Positions 1 to 8,550 of a stretch of DNA of 64,000 nt are shown here, one piece after another. A program made the position numbers and the translations under genes. This stretch comes from Mesorhizobium sp. LSJC280B00 (lineage in GTDB: Bacteria; Pseudomonadota; Alphaproteobacteria; Rhizobiales; Rhizobiaceae): NCBI RefSeq assembly GCF_000502835.1, contig NZ_AYVL01000018.1, forward strand, positions 18,332 through 82,331, in the 5' to 3' direction. Positions within the stretch are counted from its first letter, which is position 1. Each line of letters begins with the position of its first letter. The notes below the pieces were generated by a model. It had not been told where the DNA came from, did not search any database, and saw only the letters and a list, made by a program, of their open reading frames with translations.

Positions 1-1088
1 AAGATCGGGCCGAAGCTCGAGTGTTCGGCGATGAAGCCGATCGCCGACGGCGCCACCAGAATGCCTGAGTAACCCATTGTGGTGACGACGCTCATGCCTG
101 TGCCGGACGCCATGCCTTCCTGGTTGCCGCCGGCCGAAAAAATGATCGGCACCATGTTGGCAATGCCGAGGCCGCAAAAAGCGAAGGCGGCAATGGCCAG
201 CCAAGGCGAGGGAGCCAGCCCGGCCACCAGCATGCCGGCAGCAGCGGCAAGGGCCGAGGCGCGCAACGTCGTAACGGCACCGAAACGGTTGCGGACGCCA
301 TCGCCGAGGAAGCGCATGATGGCCATGACTCCGGAAAAGGCGGCATAGGCCAGGCCTGCGATGGCAAGATCGGCGCCGAGCTCCTGCCTGAGATACAGCG
401 CCGCCCAGTCGAGTACCGCACCTTCGGAGATCATCGTCAGCAGCGCCATCAGCCCAACCAGATAGACCAGCGGGTTTGCCGGCAGCGCGAATTTGTGGTG
501 CTCGGCGACTGGGTGCTTGTCCTCGGCGATCAGGTAGCGGACCGCTACGGCGATTACGGCAAAGGCAAGAGCCGTCACCACCGTCGCATGGGCGAGGTGA
601 CCGTAGTTCTGGATGGCGAAACCGCCCAAAGCGCCGCCGGCGAAACCGCCAAGGCTCCAGAAGCCGTGCGAGGACGACATGATGGCACGGGACAGCCGCC
701 GTTCGACTGCCACTGCATTGGCATTCATGGCGACGTCCATGCCGCCGATCGAACCGCCGAAGATGAACATGGCGACGGCCGCAAGGGGCACGTTGGGGGC
801 CAGAGCCACAACCAAAAGGCCGAAGCTGCCGGCAAGTCCGAACCAGCGCAGCACCGTGCGCGAGCCATGCTTCGAGATCAGATGGCCGCACCAGGTCATG
901 GCAGTGACGGCGCCGGCACCGAACAAAAGAATCAGCAAGCCGAGCGTGAACTTCGAAATGTCGAGTCGCGTCAGGAACACCGGGATCTGCGGCGCCCAAC
1001 TGCCGGTCAAGAAGCCGTTGGCGAGGAAGATGCCGGCCACTGCCCAGCGTCCACGAATCGCGATCTGCGTGATTTTCTGCGCGTCCAT
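1..1088 (-). CDS. MFS transporter, 3' end beyond window
   Basis: The reverse strand reads open from an ATG at 1088 to the window edge (about 362 codons), so the C-terminus is missing. The product is a chain of hydrophobic helices with the MFS pattern: an N-terminal segment with GxxTGSWAPQIP, charged loops between helices 2 and 3, a loop near mid-protein (residues about 185-200) and a second six-helix half. It probably exports or imports a small solute across the inner membrane; the substrate cannot be read from sequence. The reading frame is GC-rich and unbroken. It is transcribed away from the cupin gene, and no operon partner is visible inside the window. Confidence 0.8.
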   Translation of the reverse strand, partial: MDAQKITQIAIRGRWAVAGIFLANGFLTGSWAPQIPVFLTRLDISKFTLGLLILLFGAGAVTAMTWCGHLISKHGSRTVLRWFGLAGSFGLLVVALAPNVPLAAVAMFIFGGSIGGMDVAMNANAVAVERRLSRAIMSSSHGFWSLGGFAGGALGGFAIQNYGHLAHATVVTALAFAVIAVAVRYLIAEDKHPVAEHHKFALPANPLVYLVGLMALLTMISEGAVLDWAALYLRQELGADLAIAGLAYAAFSGVMAIMRFLGDGVRNRFGAVTTLRASALAAAAGMLVAGLAPSPWLAIAAFAFCGLGIANMVPIIFSAGGNQEGMASGTGMSVVTTMGYSGILVAPSAIGFIAEHSSFGPI

Positions 1089-1234
1089 CGGGTAGAATCC
1101 GGTCCGGAAATGGCGTTGCGCGGCAAATTAGATCGATTCAATTCACAGTCAAGCGCTCTTCGCCGAAAGTGCTTGGACCAGACGCTACGTCCTCTCGCGT
1201 CGGCCAACCATCTCGGCGGTCCACTCCGAAATCC

Positions 1235-1696
1235 CTATGGCTCGGGATAAGGCGCGCCATCCTTGTGCACAAACCGGCCGTCAGCGTTGGTGCCCATCAT
1301 GTCGATGTCGGAGCAGGTGGCGACGTCGTCGGGCCAGCGCGAACCGACTTCGAGATAGATCGCCATCGCGCCCGATTTATTGATCATGTGATGGCCGTTG
1401 CCTGATCCTTTCGGAAAGGCCGCGCAATCACCGGCGCGCAGCACCGTCTCGCCGGCATCTTCGACGAGCGTCAGCTCGCCTTCAAGCACGTAGACGAATT
1501 CGTCTTCGTGCGAATGCCAGTGGCGCTGGCTCGACCAGTTGCCCGGCGGCAGGCGCATGAGATTGATGCCGAAGTCGGTGAGCCCGCCTGCGTTGCCTAG
1601 CCGCTGCCGCACGCGTTCGGCACAGGGTGCATCGAACGGCGGTGGATAGGATGAGCCCTTGCGTCCGGGCACGTCGGCAACGTCAATCTTAGGCAC
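1235..1696 (-). CDS. Cupin-domain protein
   Basis: A 153-residue single-domain cupin. The first metal-binding motif HWHSHEDEF lies near residues 59-67, followed by VYVLEGELTLVED, the usual beta-barrel turn. The second half carries FPKGSGNGHHM, matching cupin motif 2. Such proteins bind a divalent metal and act as small-molecule isomerases, dioxygenases or sensors; nothing here points to one substrate. An upstream TTG at 1720 would extend the frame, but GTG at 1696 has a strong GGGAGG six bases upstream and fits the family start, so it is preferred. It stands alone between the MFS gene and the DUF1244 gene. Confidence 0.82.
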   Translation of the reverse strand: MPKIDVADVPGRKGSSYPPPFDAPCAERVRQRLGNAGGLTDFGINLMRLPPGNWSSQRHWHSHEDEFVYVLEGELTLVEDAGETVLRAGDCAAFPKGSGNGHHMINKSGAMAIYLEVGSRWPDDVATCSDIDMMGTNADGRFVHKDGAPYPEP

Positions 1697-1759
1697 GGCA
1701 GTCCTCCCATTTGGCGGCAAACCATTCGTGAAGGTCGTTCAGCGCGATGGATTGTGACC

Positions 1760-2068
1760 CTAGTGGTCCCTGGGGCGCCTTGCCTCGAACTCGGCCTTCT
1801 TGGCGTCGGAGGCCTCGATCTGGTTCAGGGCCTGCCACTCGGCATAGGGCATGCCGTAGATGATTTCGCGCGACCGGTCCTTGCTGAGTTCGACACCCTC
1901 GGCTTGCGCCGCGTCGCGGTACCAGTTGGACAGGCAGTTGCGGCAGAAGCCGGCGAGGTTCATCAGGTCGATGTTCTGTACGTCGGAACGCTCGCGCAGA
2001 TGCGCGACCAGCCGGCGGAAGGCAGCGGCTTCGAAATCACGCTTTTGTTCGTCGCTGAGTTCGGTCAT
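1760..2068 (-). CDS. DUF1244 domain protein
   Basis: A protein of about 102 residues in the DUF1244 family, small proteobacterial proteins of unknown function. The visible family core is LMNLAGFCRNCLSNWY followed by a charged stretch and IIYGMPYAEWQ. The paired cysteines of CRNC could bind metal, but this is only suggested by spacing. The ATG at 2068 is chosen because GGGAGG lies just upstream; an in-frame ATG 30 bases earlier would place that ribosome site inside the gene. It starts 26 bases after the N-formylglutamate amidohydrolase stop codon, so the two are probably co-transcribed. Confidence 0.85.
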   Translation of the reverse strand: MTELSDEQKRDFEAAAFRRLVAHLRERSDVQNIDLMNLAGFCRNCLSNWYRDAAQAEGVELSKDRSREIIYGMPYAEWQALNQIEASDAKKAEFEARRPRDH

Positions 2069-2094
2069 GTCATGTTGGCCTCCCTTGGGCCTCA

Positions 2095-2892
2095 TCATAC
2101 CGGCCCGGTGCGCGAGCCGAATATTTTCACCGCATGTATATCGGCACGTCGATCTATCGCGTCAACGATCGGCGCCAGCCGTTCGGCCCAGGCGAGGGCA
2201 CCCTTGTGGTCGGCGATCAGGTCCTGGCGGACCTCGAGCAGCGCATGGGCAAAGCCGTTGACGATGGCGTGCCTGAACATGGTATCGCCGCGCAGTGCGC
2301 CGTCATAGGGTTCGTTGTCGCCGACGATGAGGCTCTTGTCCTCGGCGAGCATGTCGATCAGCGGCCGCGCAACGCGGTCGTCCAGGTCCCACAATATGCC
2401 GACGTGCCACGGCCGCACGAATCCCTGCATGGTCGGTGTGAAGGAATGCACCGAAAAGATGAAGGGTACCCGCGCGGATGCTCGCGCCACAGAGGCGATC
2501 ATGGCGCCGACGGCATCATGATAGGGGCGGTAAAAGCGGCCCAGCCGTCTTTCGCGCTCCTCCGGGGCCATGGGATAATTTCCCGGGATGACGGTGCCGT
2601 CATAGAGCTGGCGAATCAGCGTTGGATCGTCTTCGCCGCGATTGGGGTCGATCAGCAGTCGCGAAAAATTGGCAAGCACCGCCGGAACGCCGAGCAGACT
2701 TGCGAGTTCGCGGGTTACAGTCTCGACGCCGATGTCGTAGGCGATGTGGCGGTCGAACTCCGCCGCCGGCAGGCCGAGACTGCCATACTCCTCCGGCAGG
2801 TCGCGGCGGGCGTGATCGGCCAGAAGCACCATGCCGCGCTTGCGATCGCCTTCGACGATATCGAAAGGCGCGAAAACTGTGGATCGGGTCAT
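2095..2892 (-). CDS. N-formylglutamate amidohydrolase family protein
   Basis: A protein of about 265 residues in the N-formylglutamate amidohydrolase (HutG/FGase) family, which hydrolyses N-formyl-L-glutamate to formate and glutamate at the end of some histidine degradation routes. Family signs are LLADHARRDLPEEYGSLGL near the N-terminus, the metal or substrate loop with FSRLLIDPNRGE, the central FSVHSFTP and the GDNEPYDG stretch. No hut genes lie nearby, so a role in histidine catabolism is not supported by context. The start is uncertain: ATG at 2892 gives the usual family N-terminus, while ATG at 2940 would add 16 residues; neither has a strong ribosome site. The DUF1244 gene follows in the same direction. 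Confidence 0.82.
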   Translation of the reverse strand: MTRSTVFAPFDIVEGDRKRGMVLLADHARRDLPEEYGSLGLPAAEFDRHIAYDIGVETVTRELASLLGVPAVLANFSRLLIDPNRGEDDPTLIRQLYDGTVIPGNYPMAPEERERRLGRFYRPYHDAVGAMIASVARASARVPFIFSVHSFTPTMQGFVRPWHVGILWDLDDRVARPLIDMLAEDKSLIVGDNEPYDGALRGDTMFRHAIVNGFAHALLEVRQDLIADHKGALAWAERLAPIVDAIDRRADIHAVKIFGSRTGPV

Positions 2893-3105
2893 TGGCGGGA
2901 AAGGTCTGTTCGCTGGCTTTCGGGGAGGTGGTATCGTCATTCCACGAAGAGAACGCTTGCGCAATGCCGTTGTTTGGCCACGGTTTCTGCCAAAAAAATG
3001 AGCAGGGGCGACCGCAAGCGCGCCAGAGCCTTCTAAATCGATTGGAATTGGACAGATCGGCGCGTTGACATGCGTACGGACTTTTCCGAAAAGGGGCGTT
3101 GAGAG

Positions 3106-3624
3106 ATGCAAATGTGGTTCTTGAGGGGTTTCAGGATGGGTTTCGCCGGCAGGCTGCGTGTGCGCCACGCCTTGGCCATGCCGCTCCTGGTACCGGCCAT
3201 GGGTCTTTTCGCGGTGATTTCGGCCTCGCCGGCACGGGCCGATTTCCGGGTCTGCAACGCCACGCAGAACCTGGTCGGTGTCGGCATCGGCTATCGCGCC
3301 AAAGCCGGCTGGATCACCGAAGGCTGGTGGCACATCGAAGGATCGAGCTGCAAGACGCTGATCGAGGGACCGTTGTCATCAAGGTTTTACTATCTTTATG
3401 CAGAAGACGCCGAGCGCGGCGGACGCTGGGATGGCCCGATCAACATGTGCGTGGCCGAAAAAGAGTTCAAGATCGCCGGCGTTACCGATTGCGTCGCCCG
3501 GGGCTTTCAGCGCGCCGGATTCCAGGAATATGACACGGGCGAGCAGGCAAGCTGGATGGTCCAGCTGACTGACGAGCCCGCAACGGATGGCGCTCCAGCC
3601 GCCCCGGGAACAAACAGTCAATGA
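3106..3624 (+). CDS. DUF1036 exported protein
   Basis: A 172-residue protein with an N-terminal signal peptide ending around SPARA-DF (residues 40-45) and a DUF1036 domain after it. The domain shows the usual start FRVCNATQNLVGVGIGYR and conserved cysteines, probably forming periplasmic disulfides. Its function is unknown. The first ATG gives a long, twice-charged leader; an internal ATG 30 bases in (MGFAGRL) may be the true start. The gene overlaps pyruvate kinase by four bases (ATGA at 3621), so translation is coupled, although no functional link between DUF1036 and glycolysis is established. Confidence 0.85.
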   Translation: MQMWFLRGFRMGFAGRLRVRHALAMPLLVPAMGLFAVISASPARADFRVCNATQNLVGVGIGYRAKAGWITEGWWHIEGSSCKTLIEGPLSSRFYYLYAEDAERGGRWDGPINMCVAEKEFKIAGVTDCVARGFQRAGFQEYDTGEQASWMVQLTDEPATDGAPAAPGTNSQ

Positions 3625-5051
3625 GACGCAGCCGCAAGGTCAAGATCCTCGCCACCATCGGTCCGGCCTCCTCGTCCGAGGAGATGCTGAAGAAGCTGTT
3701 CGAAGCCGGCGCCGACGTGTTCCGCATCAATATGAGCCACACCGACCATGAATTGATGCGTACGCTTGTCGGCCGCATTCGTGCCGTCGAGGAGGCGGTC
3801 GGCCGGCCGATCGGCGTTCTCGCCGACCTGCAAGGGCCAAAGCTGCGCGTCGGCAAGTTCGCCAACGGCAAAGAGGTGCTGACCGCCGGTCAGACCTTCA
3901 CGCTCGACGACAATGCCGAGCCCGGCAATTCGACGAGGGTCTACCTGCCGCATCCCGAAATCCTGCGTTCGGTCGAGGCTGGTCATCGCCTGCTGATCGA
4001 CGACGGCAAGCTCGAGCTCAAGGCGGTCAGCAGCAACGGCAAGGCGATCGTCTGCACCGTCGTCGCCGGCACCACCATTTCCGACAAGAAGGGCGTCAGC
4101 CTGCCCGACACCGACCTGCCGGTCGGCGCGCTGACGGAAAAGGACCGCCGGGATCTCGACGCGGTTCTGGCGACCGGCGTCGACTGGGTGGCGCTGTCCT
4201 TCGTGCAGCGGCCCGAGGACCTGGCCGAAGCGCGCAAGATCGCACGCGGCCGGGCGCTGATCATGGCCAAGATCGAAAAGCCGCAGGCCGTCGCCCGGCT
4301 GGCCGAGATCATCGAGCTTTCGGATGCGCTGATGGTCGCCCGCGGCGATCTCGGCGTCGAGATGCCTCTCGAAGCCGTGCCTGGCATTCAGAAGCAGATT
4401 ACCCGCGCCGCGCGCCGTGCCGGCAAGCCGGTGGTGATCGCCACGCAGATGCTGGAATCGATGATCACCGCGCCGGTGCCGACGCGGGCCGAGGTGTCGG
4501 ACGTGTCGATCGCCGTGTTTGAAGGCGCCGACGCGATCATGCTTTCGGCGGAGTCCGCCGCCGGCGCCTATCCGGTCGAGGCGGTGGCGATGATGAACCG
4601 GATCGCCACCAAGGTCGAAACCGACCCGACCTATGCCGGAATTATCAACGCGCAGCGCTCGGAACCGGAAGCGACCGGAGCCGACGCGATTTCGCTCGCC
4701 GCCCGCGAAATAGCCGAGACGCTGAAGCTGTCGGCGATCATCACCTATACCGCGTCCGGCACGACCGGCTTGCGCGCCGCGCGCGAGCGGCCGCAAGTGC
4801 CGATCGTGGCGCTGTCGCCGATCCTCAACACGGCGCGGCGGCTGTCGCTGTTGTGGGGCACGCATTGCGTCGTTTCCCCCGACGCCAGCGACCTCGACGA
4901 CATGGTCGACCGCGCCTGCCGCATCGCCTTCGATGAAGGTTTCGGCAAGCCGGGCGACCGCGTCATCATCACGGCCGGCGTGCCGCTGAGGACGCCGGGC
5001 TCGACCAACATGTTGCGCATCGCCTATGTCGGATCGGAAGTCGGCCGCTAA
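3621..5051 (+). CDS. pyk: Pyruvate kinase
   Basis: A full-length (476 residues) pyruvate kinase that converts phosphoenolpyruvate and ADP to pyruvate and ATP in the cytoplasm. Motifs are the N-terminal KILATIGPAS, FRINMSH, the B-domain insertion around residues 70-170, the active-site signature IMAKIEKPQ with its catalytic lysine, and the MVARGDLGVE loop that binds metal and PEP. The C-terminal allosteric domain is present with VVALSP-like strands. It begins inside the stop codon of the DUF1036 gene, so the two form a coupled pair. Other glycolytic genes (pgk, fda, gap, tkt) lie 15-37 kb further on in separate units. Confidence 0.97.
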   Translation: MRRSRKVKILATIGPASSSEEMLKKLFEAGADVFRINMSHTDHELMRTLVGRIRAVEEAVGRPIGVLADLQGPKLRVGKFANGKEVLTAGQTFTLDDNAEPGNSTRVYLPHPEILRSVEAGHRLLIDDGKLELKAVSSNGKAIVCTVVAGTTISDKKGVSLPDTDLPVGALTEKDRRDLDAVLATGVDWVALSFVQRPEDLAEARKIARGRALIMAKIEKPQAVARLAEIIELSDALMVARGDLGVEMPLEAVPGIQKQITRAARRAGKPVVIATQMLESMITAPVPTRAEVSDVSIAVFEGADAIMLSAESAAGAYPVEAVAMMNRIATKVETDPTYAGIINAQRSEPEATGADAISLAAREIAETLKLSAIITYTASGTTGLRAARERPQVPIVALSPILNTARRLSLLWGTHCVVSPDASDLDDMVDRACRIAFDEGFGKPGDRVIITAGVPLRTPGSTNMLRIAYVGSEVGR

Positions 5052-5183
5052 TGTCGGCCGCGGCTGCCGGATAGGCCGGCTGCATGGCGCGTCGTAAACA
5101 CGGCGCCAGCCGGGCGCATCGACGGCAGTCGGGTTAGGATAGACGCCGAACTCCGCCAGCTTGCATCAGCCTGTGACCGGTTC

Positions 5184-5281
5184 AGGAGTAGGGGAGTAGG
5201 GCGCATGTGTGCCACAGTGCAATCTGCACCTCTCACATACTACCTTACTACCTTACTCCCCTATTCCCCTACTCCCTTACT
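5184..5281. repeat. G/A-rich and C/T-rich repeat arms with inverted complementarity
   Basis: A short purine-rich tract (5184-5201, GGAGTAGGGGAGTAGGG) faces a pyrimidine tract (about 5241-5281) built from repeated TACTACCTTAC and CTCCCCTA units. The arms are reverse complements over about ten bases at a time and could pair in RNA or DNA. The tract lies between pyk and the convergent TPR gene, so it may act as a terminator-like structure or simply be a slipped simple repeat. No coding role was seen. Confidence 0.55.
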
Positions 5282-5285
5282 GGTC

Positions 5286-5885
5286 TCAAATGCCTTCGCC
5301 GGCAAGCTCCTCGGAAAGTGCGGCGACCTGGTCCTGGGCGCTGCGCATCATTGGGTAGATGCCGAGCACGCGCTGCCAGGCCTCAAGTGCCGACTGCTTG
5401 TGGCCGGTTTCGGCCATGATCTGAGCCAGGCCCGAAAGCGCGCCGAAATGGCGTGGTTCGAGCTGCAGGGTGCGGTCGATGTCCGCCATCGACTTCCCGT
5501 AGTTCTTCATTATGAAATGAACAGTGGCGCGCCGGTTCCAGCCTTCCGCATAGGTCGGCTGCAAAGTCACCACCTGATCGAGGAAATCGAGTGCAACATC
5601 GAATTTCTGGTTTTCGATCGCCTTCTGCGACCATTGCATCATCAGGTCGATAGAGGCGCTGCCCGACTGGGACCACTCGCTGCCGATCCGTCCGGCGATG
5701 CGCTCGGCCGCCTTTTCATTGCGTTCGCGTTTGAGATCGGCAAACAGCTGATCGAGCCGCGCCTGTTTCGTCTTGACGACCGGAGGTGCTGTCGGCGGAG
5801 TTGTGGTCGGATCTTCAGCCCACGCCGGCAGCGAGACAGCGCCGGAAACGAGGAAAGCCGTGAAAAATGCAAAAAGAATCCGCAT
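5286..5885 (-). CDS. TPR-repeat periplasmic protein
   Basis: A 199-residue exported protein. The first 23 residues form a signal peptide ending in LPAWA-ED. The C-terminal two thirds contain three to four tetratricopeptide helices (AIENQKFDVALDFLDQVV, WNRRATVHFIMKNYGKSMAD, ALSGLAQIMAETG). TPR proteins of this size usually scaffold protein complexes in the periplasm; the partner is unknown. It converges with pyk across the C/T-rich repeat. The gene starts about 220 bases from the ribosomal protein L36 start in the upstream direction and is probably independent. Confidence 0.85.
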   Translation of the reverse strand: MRILFAFFTAFLVSGAVSLPAWAEDPTTTPPTAPPVVKTKQARLDQLFADLKRERNEKAAERIAGRIGSEWSQSGSASIDLMMQWSQKAIENQKFDVALDFLDQVVTLQPTYAEGWNRRATVHFIMKNYGKSMADIDRTLQLEPRHFGALSGLAQIMAETGHKQSALEAWQRVLGIYPMMRSAQDQVAALSEELAGEGI

Positions 5886-5979
5886 CGCGGGAATCTAGCC
5901 CCCGACGCCGGATCGTCAAACTGAATTTAGCGTGAGAGTCGTATCATGCGAACGGAGGCGCGCAGCCTCCGTCGAAAAC

Positions 5980-6105
5980 TCAACCCTGGCGCGCCTTGTA
6001 GCGCGGCGCGGTCTTGTTGATGATGTAGATGCGGCCCTTGCGACGAACCAGCTGGTTGTCGCGGTGACGCGCCTTCAACGCCTTGAGCGAATTCTTGATT
6101 TTCAT
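5980..6105 (-). CDS. rpmJ: 50S ribosomal protein L36
   Basis: A 41-residue basic protein starting MKIKNSLKALKARHRDN and continuing with RRKGRIYIINKTAPRYKARQG. This is the YkgO-like form of ribosomal protein L36, which binds 23S rRNA in the large subunit. It lacks the zinc-binding cysteines of the classical form. The internal ATG at 6105 gives the exact family length; the longer upstream frame is not supported. The gene stands alone, as is normal in Rhizobiales. Confidence 0.95.
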   Translation of the reverse strand: MKIKNSLKALKARHRDNQLVRRKGRIYIINKTAPRYKARQG

Positions 6106-6340
6106 GGTCTTGCCCGTCGGTCTGGGCCCGGTCACGGGCCGAATTATTAAGGCGCGCCCACAGACGCGCCTTTGAACTGTGCGTGGCTCATAGACGAGGA
6201 GCGTTGCCCGTGTCAACCGCAAGCGCGTTGCCTAAACGATACGGACCGTTTCGTATCATCAAATATCCGCCACTGGCGTCTTGCGGCGTTGCGCAGGGTT
6301 GAGACGGCTGGAATGATGCGGTTGCGAATTGGAGATCGTC

Positions 6341-6763
6341 ATGCGCCGAATTCTTGTGTCCGCCTGTCTTGTCGTCCTCGCGGCAGGTTCTGCTGCCTAT
6401 GCGCAGGAATGCGACCGCAACGACGACAGCCAGCAGATGATGAACATCTGCGCCGACGCGGACTACAAATCCGCCGACGCCAAGCTCAACAAGGCCTACC
6501 AGGATCTCATCGGCGGAAGTGACGCAAAAGCCAGGAAGCTGTTGCAGACGGCGCAGCGCGCCTGGATCGCTTTTCGCGACGCGGAATGCAGCTATTCCGC
6601 CGCGGACAGCGAAGGCGGCTCGATCTATCCGATGCTGATATCGGAATGCCTGACGCGGCTGACCGACGATCGCACCAAGCAGCTCACCGCCGATTCGACC
6701 TGCGCGGAAGGCGATGTGAGCTGCGCCAGCCCCGACGAGGACGAGAGCGGCGAAATCCAGTAA
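6341..6763 (+). CDS. Lysozyme inhibitor LprI-like (DUF1311) exported protein
   Basis: A 140-residue secreted protein. A signal peptide (MRRILVSACLVVLAAGSAAYAQ) precedes a DUF1311/LprI domain with the family pattern CxxxxxxxxMxxCAxxxxxxADxxLNxxY, then LLQTAQRAWIAFRDAECSY. Members are periplasmic and some inhibit lysozyme; activity here is inferred only from family. Four or more conserved cysteines suggest disulfides. The ATG at 6341 follows GGAG and is preferred over an upstream in-frame TTG. A palindromic repeat begins 24 bases after the stop. Confidence 0.83.
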   Translation: MRRILVSACLVVLAAGSAAYAQECDRNDDSQQMMNICADADYKSADAKLNKAYQDLIGGSDAKARKLLQTAQRAWIAFRDAECSYSAADSEGGSIYPMLISECLTRLTDDRTKQLTADSTCAEGDVSCASPDEDESGEIQ

Positions 6764-6786
6764 GCGTAGGTTCTAACTTTGTGTTT

Positions 6787-6859
6787 GAGCATGATCTTTT
6801 CCGAAATCCGGATTCCACTTTTCGCTAGCGCGGACCTTCGGTTCGGGATCATGCTCTAG
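6787..6859. repeat. Palindromic intergenic repeat (GAGCATGATC type), overlaps purK stop
   Basis: The element starts GAGCATGATC (6787-6796) and ends GATCATGCTC (6847-6856), a perfect ten-base inverted pair. The left inner part (CTTTTCCGAAATCCGGATTC) recurs at 53744-53763 with a few changes. The right end (CTCTAG) contains the TAG stop codon of purK on the reverse strand. It lies between two convergent genes and may fold as a bidirectional terminator. Confidence 0.75.
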
Positions 6860-7932
6860 CTGCGGCGGCTCACGCGCGTAAAATGGCCCATCTTGCGGCC
6901 GGGCCGCGCCTCGGCCTTGCCATAGAGGTGCAGCATCAGATCGGGCTCGGCGAGCAGCTCAGGAACGCGCCTGACATCGTCGCCGATCAGGTTTTCCATG
7001 ACGCAGTCGAACTGCCGGGCGGGATTTCCCAGCGGCAGGCCGGCGACGGCGCGGATGTGCTGCTCGAATTGCGAGATGGTGCAGGCGGCCTCCGTCCAGT
7101 GGCCGGAATTGTGGACGCGCGGCGCTATCTCGTTGGCCAACAGCGAACCGTCGGCAAGGACAAAGAATTCGACGCCGATGACGCCGACATAGTCGAGCGC
7201 TGCAAGGATCTCTGCCGCCGCCGTTTGAGCCGCAGCCGCCGTCTCGGATTTTACTCCGGCCGGCAGCGTCGAGCTGTGAAGAATACCGTTGCGATGGACA
7301 TTCCACGCTGGATCGTAGGCGGCGAGCGAGCCGTCGCTGCCGCGCGCGGCGATCACCGAAATCTCGCGCTCGAAGGTGACGAAGGATTCCAGGATCAACG
7401 GCACGTTGCCCATCGCCTCGCAAGTGCCGGCAAAGCCGCCTGTTTCCATGTTGCGGAAGACACGCTGGCCCTTGCCGTCATAGCCCATGCGGCGCGTCTT
7501 CAATATGCCGCTGCCGTTGAACTGTTTCAGCGCAGCCGTCAGTTCCTGGTCATTGTCGACGGGGCTGAAATCCGCGGTCGGTATGCCGATGCCGTTGAGG
7601 AATTTCTTTTCCGCCAGCCGGTCCTGCGCCACTTCCAGTGCGCGTGCCGGCGGATAGACCGGCACCGTAGAGGCAAGTGCCGCGGCGGCCGCGACCGGTA
7701 CGTTCTCGAATTCATAAGTAACGACGGCACTGGCCGCAGCCAGCTCGCTAAGCGCGGCCGCGTCGTCATAGGCGGCGACGATCTGCCGGTTGGCGACCTG
7801 TGCCGCCGGGCAATCCGGCTGCGGCTCCAGCACGACGATGCGGTAGCCGAGGCGGGCCGCGGCCATCGCCAGCATGCGGCCAAGCTGGCCGCCGCCGATG
7901 ATGCCGATGCTCGATCCCGCCGGCAGGCTCAC
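6856..7932 (-). CDS. purK: 5-(carboxyamino)imidazole ribonucleotide synthase
   Basis: A 358-residue ATP-grasp enzyme that carboxylates AIR with bicarbonate and ATP in purine synthesis. The N-terminal GIIGGGQLGRMLAMAA is the family nucleotide-fold start, followed by EFENVP and the ATP-grasp core LKTRRMGYDGKGQ. The later stretch FFVLADGSLLANEIAPRVHNSGHWT carries the metal and substrate residues. It overlaps purE by four bases, giving a coupled purE-purK unit. Its stop codon is inside a palindromic repeat, so the last codons border repeat DNA. Confidence 0.96.
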   Translation of the reverse strand: MSLPAGSSIGIIGGGQLGRMLAMAAARLGYRIVVLEPQPDCPAAQVANRQIVAAYDDAAALSELAAASAVVTYEFENVPVAAAAALASTVPVYPPARALEVAQDRLAEKKFLNGIGIPTADFSPVDNDQELTAALKQFNGSGILKTRRMGYDGKGQRVFRNMETGGFAGTCEAMGNVPLILESFVTFEREISVIAARGSDGSLAAYDPAWNVHRNGILHSSTLPAGVKSETAAAAQTAAAEILAALDYVGVIGVEFFVLADGSLLANEIAPRVHNSGHWTEAACTISQFEQHIRAVAGLPLGNPARQFDCVMENLIGDDVRRVPELLAEPDLMLHLYGKAEARPGRKMGHFTRVSRRS

Positions 7933-8426
7933 GGCGCGTCCGTGGGCTCGGCGGCCACCTTGGCGGTCTGCGCGGCGCGCCAGCTATCCAGCCGGGCGGC
8001 GAGCTTTTCGTCGCTCAGCGCCAGCACCGCGGCGGCCAGAAGTGCAGCGTTGGCAGCGCCGGCCTTGCCGATGGCCAAAGTGCCGACCGGAATGCCGGCC
8101 GGCATCTGCACGATTGATAGCAGCGAGTCCTGGCCCGACAGCGTCTTTGATTCCACCGGCACGCCGAACACCGGCAGCGGCGTCATCGCCGCCGTCATGC
8201 CGGGCAGATGCGCCGCACCGCCGGCACCGGCGATGATCACCTTGTAGCCGGCCGCCTTGGCGCCCTTGGCGAAGTCATAGAGCCGGTCGGGCGTGCGGTG
8301 GGCCGAGACGATCAGGCGCTTGTGCGGAATTCCAAGCGCCTCAAGCGTTTCGGCGGCGTGGCGCATCGTCGCCCAATCGGACTGGCTGCCCATGATGATG
8401 GCGACGTCGGCGCGGTGATCGTCCAA
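7929..8426 (-). CDS. purE: N5-carboxyaminoimidazole ribonucleotide mutase
   Basis: A protein of about 165 residues that moves the carboxyl group from N5 to C4 of the imidazole, the step after PurK. Family motifs are IIMGSQSDW, SAHRTPDRLY and the GAGGAAHLPGM loop. No ATG fits the N-terminus; a TTG at 8426 (reading LDDHRADVAIIMG) has GGAG nine bases upstream and is preferred over a TTG at 8447. It is the first gene of the purE-purK pair and ends four bases into purK. Confidence 0.94.
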   Translation of the reverse strand: MDDHRADVAIIMGSQSDWATMRHAAETLEALGIPHKRLIVSAHRTPDRLYDFAKGAKAAGYKVIIAGAGGAAHLPGMTAAMTPLPVFGVPVESKTLSGQDSLLSIVQMPAGIPVGTLAIGKAGAANAALLAAAVLALSDEKLAARLDSWRAAQTAKVAAEPTDAP

Positions 8427-8550
8427 GCTTCTGCTCTCCGGCGGCAAAAGCGCGCATTAGCTGAAATCGAGGGGAGCCGCAAGGATGGCCGGAAACGGCA
8501 AAGCCGCTTGTGCCGTCTCCGTGGCTACGCACATGGACAGGGGCGGTCTG

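Noticed and set aside
495..1250. Long plus-strand frames opposite the MFS gene
   Set aside because: They lie antisense to a clear transporter frame, have no family motif and reflect GC-rich shadow frames.
3618..4865. 415-codon minus-strand frame opposite pyruvate kinase
   Set aside because: Composition is Arg/Gly/Asp-rich shadow coding; pyruvate kinase on the plus strand is certain.
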